Source: Bordetella parapertussis (lineage in GTDB: Bacteria; Pseudomonadota; Gammaproteobacteria; Burkholderiales; Burkholderiaceae_D). From it: 11,139 bases of DNA. Below, piece after piece: positions 9,950-11,139 of this stretch. A program made the position numbers and the translations under genes. The notes beneath the pieces are model-generated. The model was not told the DNA's origin, ran no database searches, and worked only from the letters and a program-made list of their open reading frames with translations. The DNA lies in contig CAMBJI010000035.1 in assembly GCA_945867725.1 (NCBI GenBank), positions 1 through 11,139 on the forward strand. Reading direction: 5' to 3'. Position 1 is the stretch's first letter. Every line of letters starts with the position of its first letter.

Positions 9950-10753
9950 GTGCCCAACCTCGTCGACATTCGTGATCTGCACTTCGGCTACGGCGATCGG
10001 CTGATCTTGTCCGGTCTGACCATGGAGTTCCCTCGAGGGAAAGTGATTGCGATCATGGGTGGTTCCGGCTCGGGTAAGACCACGGTACTGCGGCTTATTG
10101 GCGGCCAGTTGCGGGCACAGTCGGGTAGTGTCACCGTCGAGGGTCAGGAGGTTTCTTCGCTCAGCCTCGATGGCCTGTATCGCATGCGTCGGCGCATGGG
10201 CATGTTGTTCCAGCATGGCGCGCTGTTCACTGATCTCTCAGTCTTCGACAATGTGGCTTTTCCCTTGCGCGAAAATACGTCGCTGCCAGAAGAGATGATT
10301 CGTGACCTGGTACTGCTCAAGCTTCATGCAGTCGGTCTTTCGAATGCCGCGCCGCTCAAGCCCGCTGAGATCTCCGGTGGCATGGCCAGACGTGTGGCTC
10401 TGGCCAGGGCGGTCGCACTTGATCCACAGCTGATCATGTATGACGAACCCTTCGCCGGCCTTGATCCGATTTCCATGGGCGTGATCGCTAACCTGATACG
10501 CAAGCTCAATGATGCACTGGGATTGACCACTATTCTGGTTTCTCATGATGTGCATGAATCTTTCATGATTGCCGATTACGTGTATTTCCTTTCGCAAGGT
10601 CGGATTGTCGCGCATGGCAGCCCGGCGCAGATGATGGACTCGGATGATCCCTACGTGAAGCAATTCGTTCATGCTGAAGCCGATGGTCCGGTACCGTTTC
10701 ATTACCCCGGGCGCTCGATCACCGAGCAACTTGGCGTGGAAGGGCAGTCATGA
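9950..10753 (+). CDS. mlaF: Mla phospholipid transport system ATP-binding protein MlaF
   Basis: MlaF is the cytoplasmic ATPase of the MlaFEDB inner-membrane complex, which moves phospholipids between the inner and outer membranes to keep outer-membrane lipid asymmetry. The 267-residue protein has Walker A GGSGSGKT at 37-44, a Q-loop region in MLFQHGALF, the MlaF-type signature ISGGMARR at 141-148, Walker B ending in D165 E166 (YDEPFAGLDP), and an H-loop in LVSHDVHE. A C-terminal extension follows PFHYPGRS. The start is GTG 9950: an in-frame TAA at 9935-9937 rules out anything further upstream, and the next ATG (10022) would remove the conserved first beta strands. No Shine-Dalgarno sequence precedes it. 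Its stop overlaps the mlaE start. A generic ABC ATPase is the alternative, but the signature and the MlaE neighbour argue for MlaF. Confidence 0.93.
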   Translation: MPNLVDIRDLHFGYGDRLILSGLTMEFPRGKVIAIMGGSGSGKTTVLRLIGGQLRAQSGSVTVEGQEVSSLSLDGLYRMRRRMGMLFQHGALFTDLSVFDNVAFPLRENTSLPEEMIRDLVLLKLHAVGLSNAAPLKPAEISGGMARRVALARAVALDPQLIMYDEPFAGLDPISMGVIANLIRKLNDALGLTTILVSHDVHESFMIADYVYFLSQGRIVAHGSPAQMMDSDDPYVKQFVHAEADGPVPFHYPGRSITEQLGVEGQS

Positions 10754-11139
10754 TTCTGGACGGACTGGCCCGCATCGGTAGCCGTGTTCGGCATGGTCTT
10801 GAGGCATTGGGTGTTTTGTCGCGCACATTTTTTAGACTGCTGGTCGCGACGGGTTCGTTGTGGCGCAGACCACGCTTGGTCAGCGATCAGGTGCATTTCA
10901 TCGGTAACTATTCGCTCGTGATCATCGCGGTTTCTGGTTTGTTTGTTGGTTTCGTGCTGGGCTTGCAGGGTTATTACACGCTTAACAAATACGGCTCCGA
11001 GCAGGCGCTGGGTTTGTTAGTCGCCTTGTCGCTGATTCGTGAACTGGGACCGGTTGTCACCGCTTTATTGTTTGCCGGCCGTGCCGGTACGTCGCTGACG
11101 GCTGAGATCGGTCTGATGAAAGCTACCGAGCAGCTGAGT
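10750..11139 (+). CDS. mlaE: Mla phospholipid transport system permease MlaE (first 130 codons, runs off right edge)
   Basis: MlaE is the integral membrane permease partner of MlaF in the phospholipid transporter. The visible 130 residues begin MILDGLARIGSRVRHGLEALG, with an amphipathic N-terminal segment. A hydrophobic stretch at about residues 54-74 (SLVIIAVSGLFVGFVLGLQGY) follows, then the family-defining region RELGPVVTALLFAGRAGTSLTAEIG starting at residue 97. The full family length is about 255-260, so about half is missing. The ATG at 10750-10752 overlaps the mlaF TGA at 10751-10753 (ATGA), which indicates translational coupling. GGAAGGG at 10738-10744, inside the mlaF end, is the ribosome binding site. 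mlaD and further mla genes are expected just beyond the edge. Confidence 0.93.
   Translation, partial: MILDGLARIGSRVRHGLEALGVLSRTFFRLLVATGSLWRRPRLVSDQVHFIGNYSLVIIAVSGLFVGFVLGLQGYYTLNKYGSEQALGLLVALSLIRELGPVVTALLFAGRAGTSLTAEIGLMKATEQLS

Overview
This window looks like ordinary chromosome from a betaproteobacterium, most likely of the order Burkholderiales. That is inferred from protein character and from the gene order gltB-gltD-mlaF-mlaE. Base composition is moderately GC-rich with AT-rich intergenic patches. The genus cannot be named from sequence reading alone.

Layout. (1) Bases 1-1797, minus strand: the first 599 codons of uvrA, running off the left edge. (2) 1798-2074: a divergent control region between uvrA and ssb. 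It holds a good sigma70-type promoter for ssb, a plausible uvrA promoter, and a near-consensus LexA (SOS) box overlapping the uvrA -35 element. (3) 2075-2554, plus: ssb. (4) 2635-3417, plus: a REP-associated (IS200-like/Y1) transposase homologue. Its open frame is intact, but both HUH histidines and the expected catalytic tyrosine are substituted. (5) 3418-3587: an AT-rich gap with short repeated GACCCTA/TTTAATT motifs. (6) 3588-8273 and 8343-9807, plus: gltB and gltD, the two subunits of NADPH-dependent glutamate synthase (GOGAT). They are separated by 69 bases that contain a hairpin. gltD is broken by one extra C in a run of seven C residues. (7) 9829-9860: a strong intrinsic terminator. (8) 9950-10753 and 10750 to the right edge, plus: mlaF and mlaE, with a 4-base stop/start overlap. 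They are the ATPase and permease of the Mla phospholipid transport system.

How the genes relate. uvrA and ssb are DNA repair/replication genes firing divergently from a shared, probably SOS-responsive region. gltBD is a nitrogen-assimilation operon closed by its own terminator, and the envelope-maintenance mla operon then starts afresh. The transposase-like gene is the only accessory-looking element.

The observations most worth a second look are the gltD frameshift, the catalytically degenerate transposase homologue with nearby repeats, and the gltB-gltD hairpin, which reads as an intrinsic terminator only on the antisense strand. No CRISPR array, tRNA, rRNA or complete insertion sequence was seen, and I found no convincing undescribed multi-gene system. 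No gene-free stretch exceeds 300 bases.
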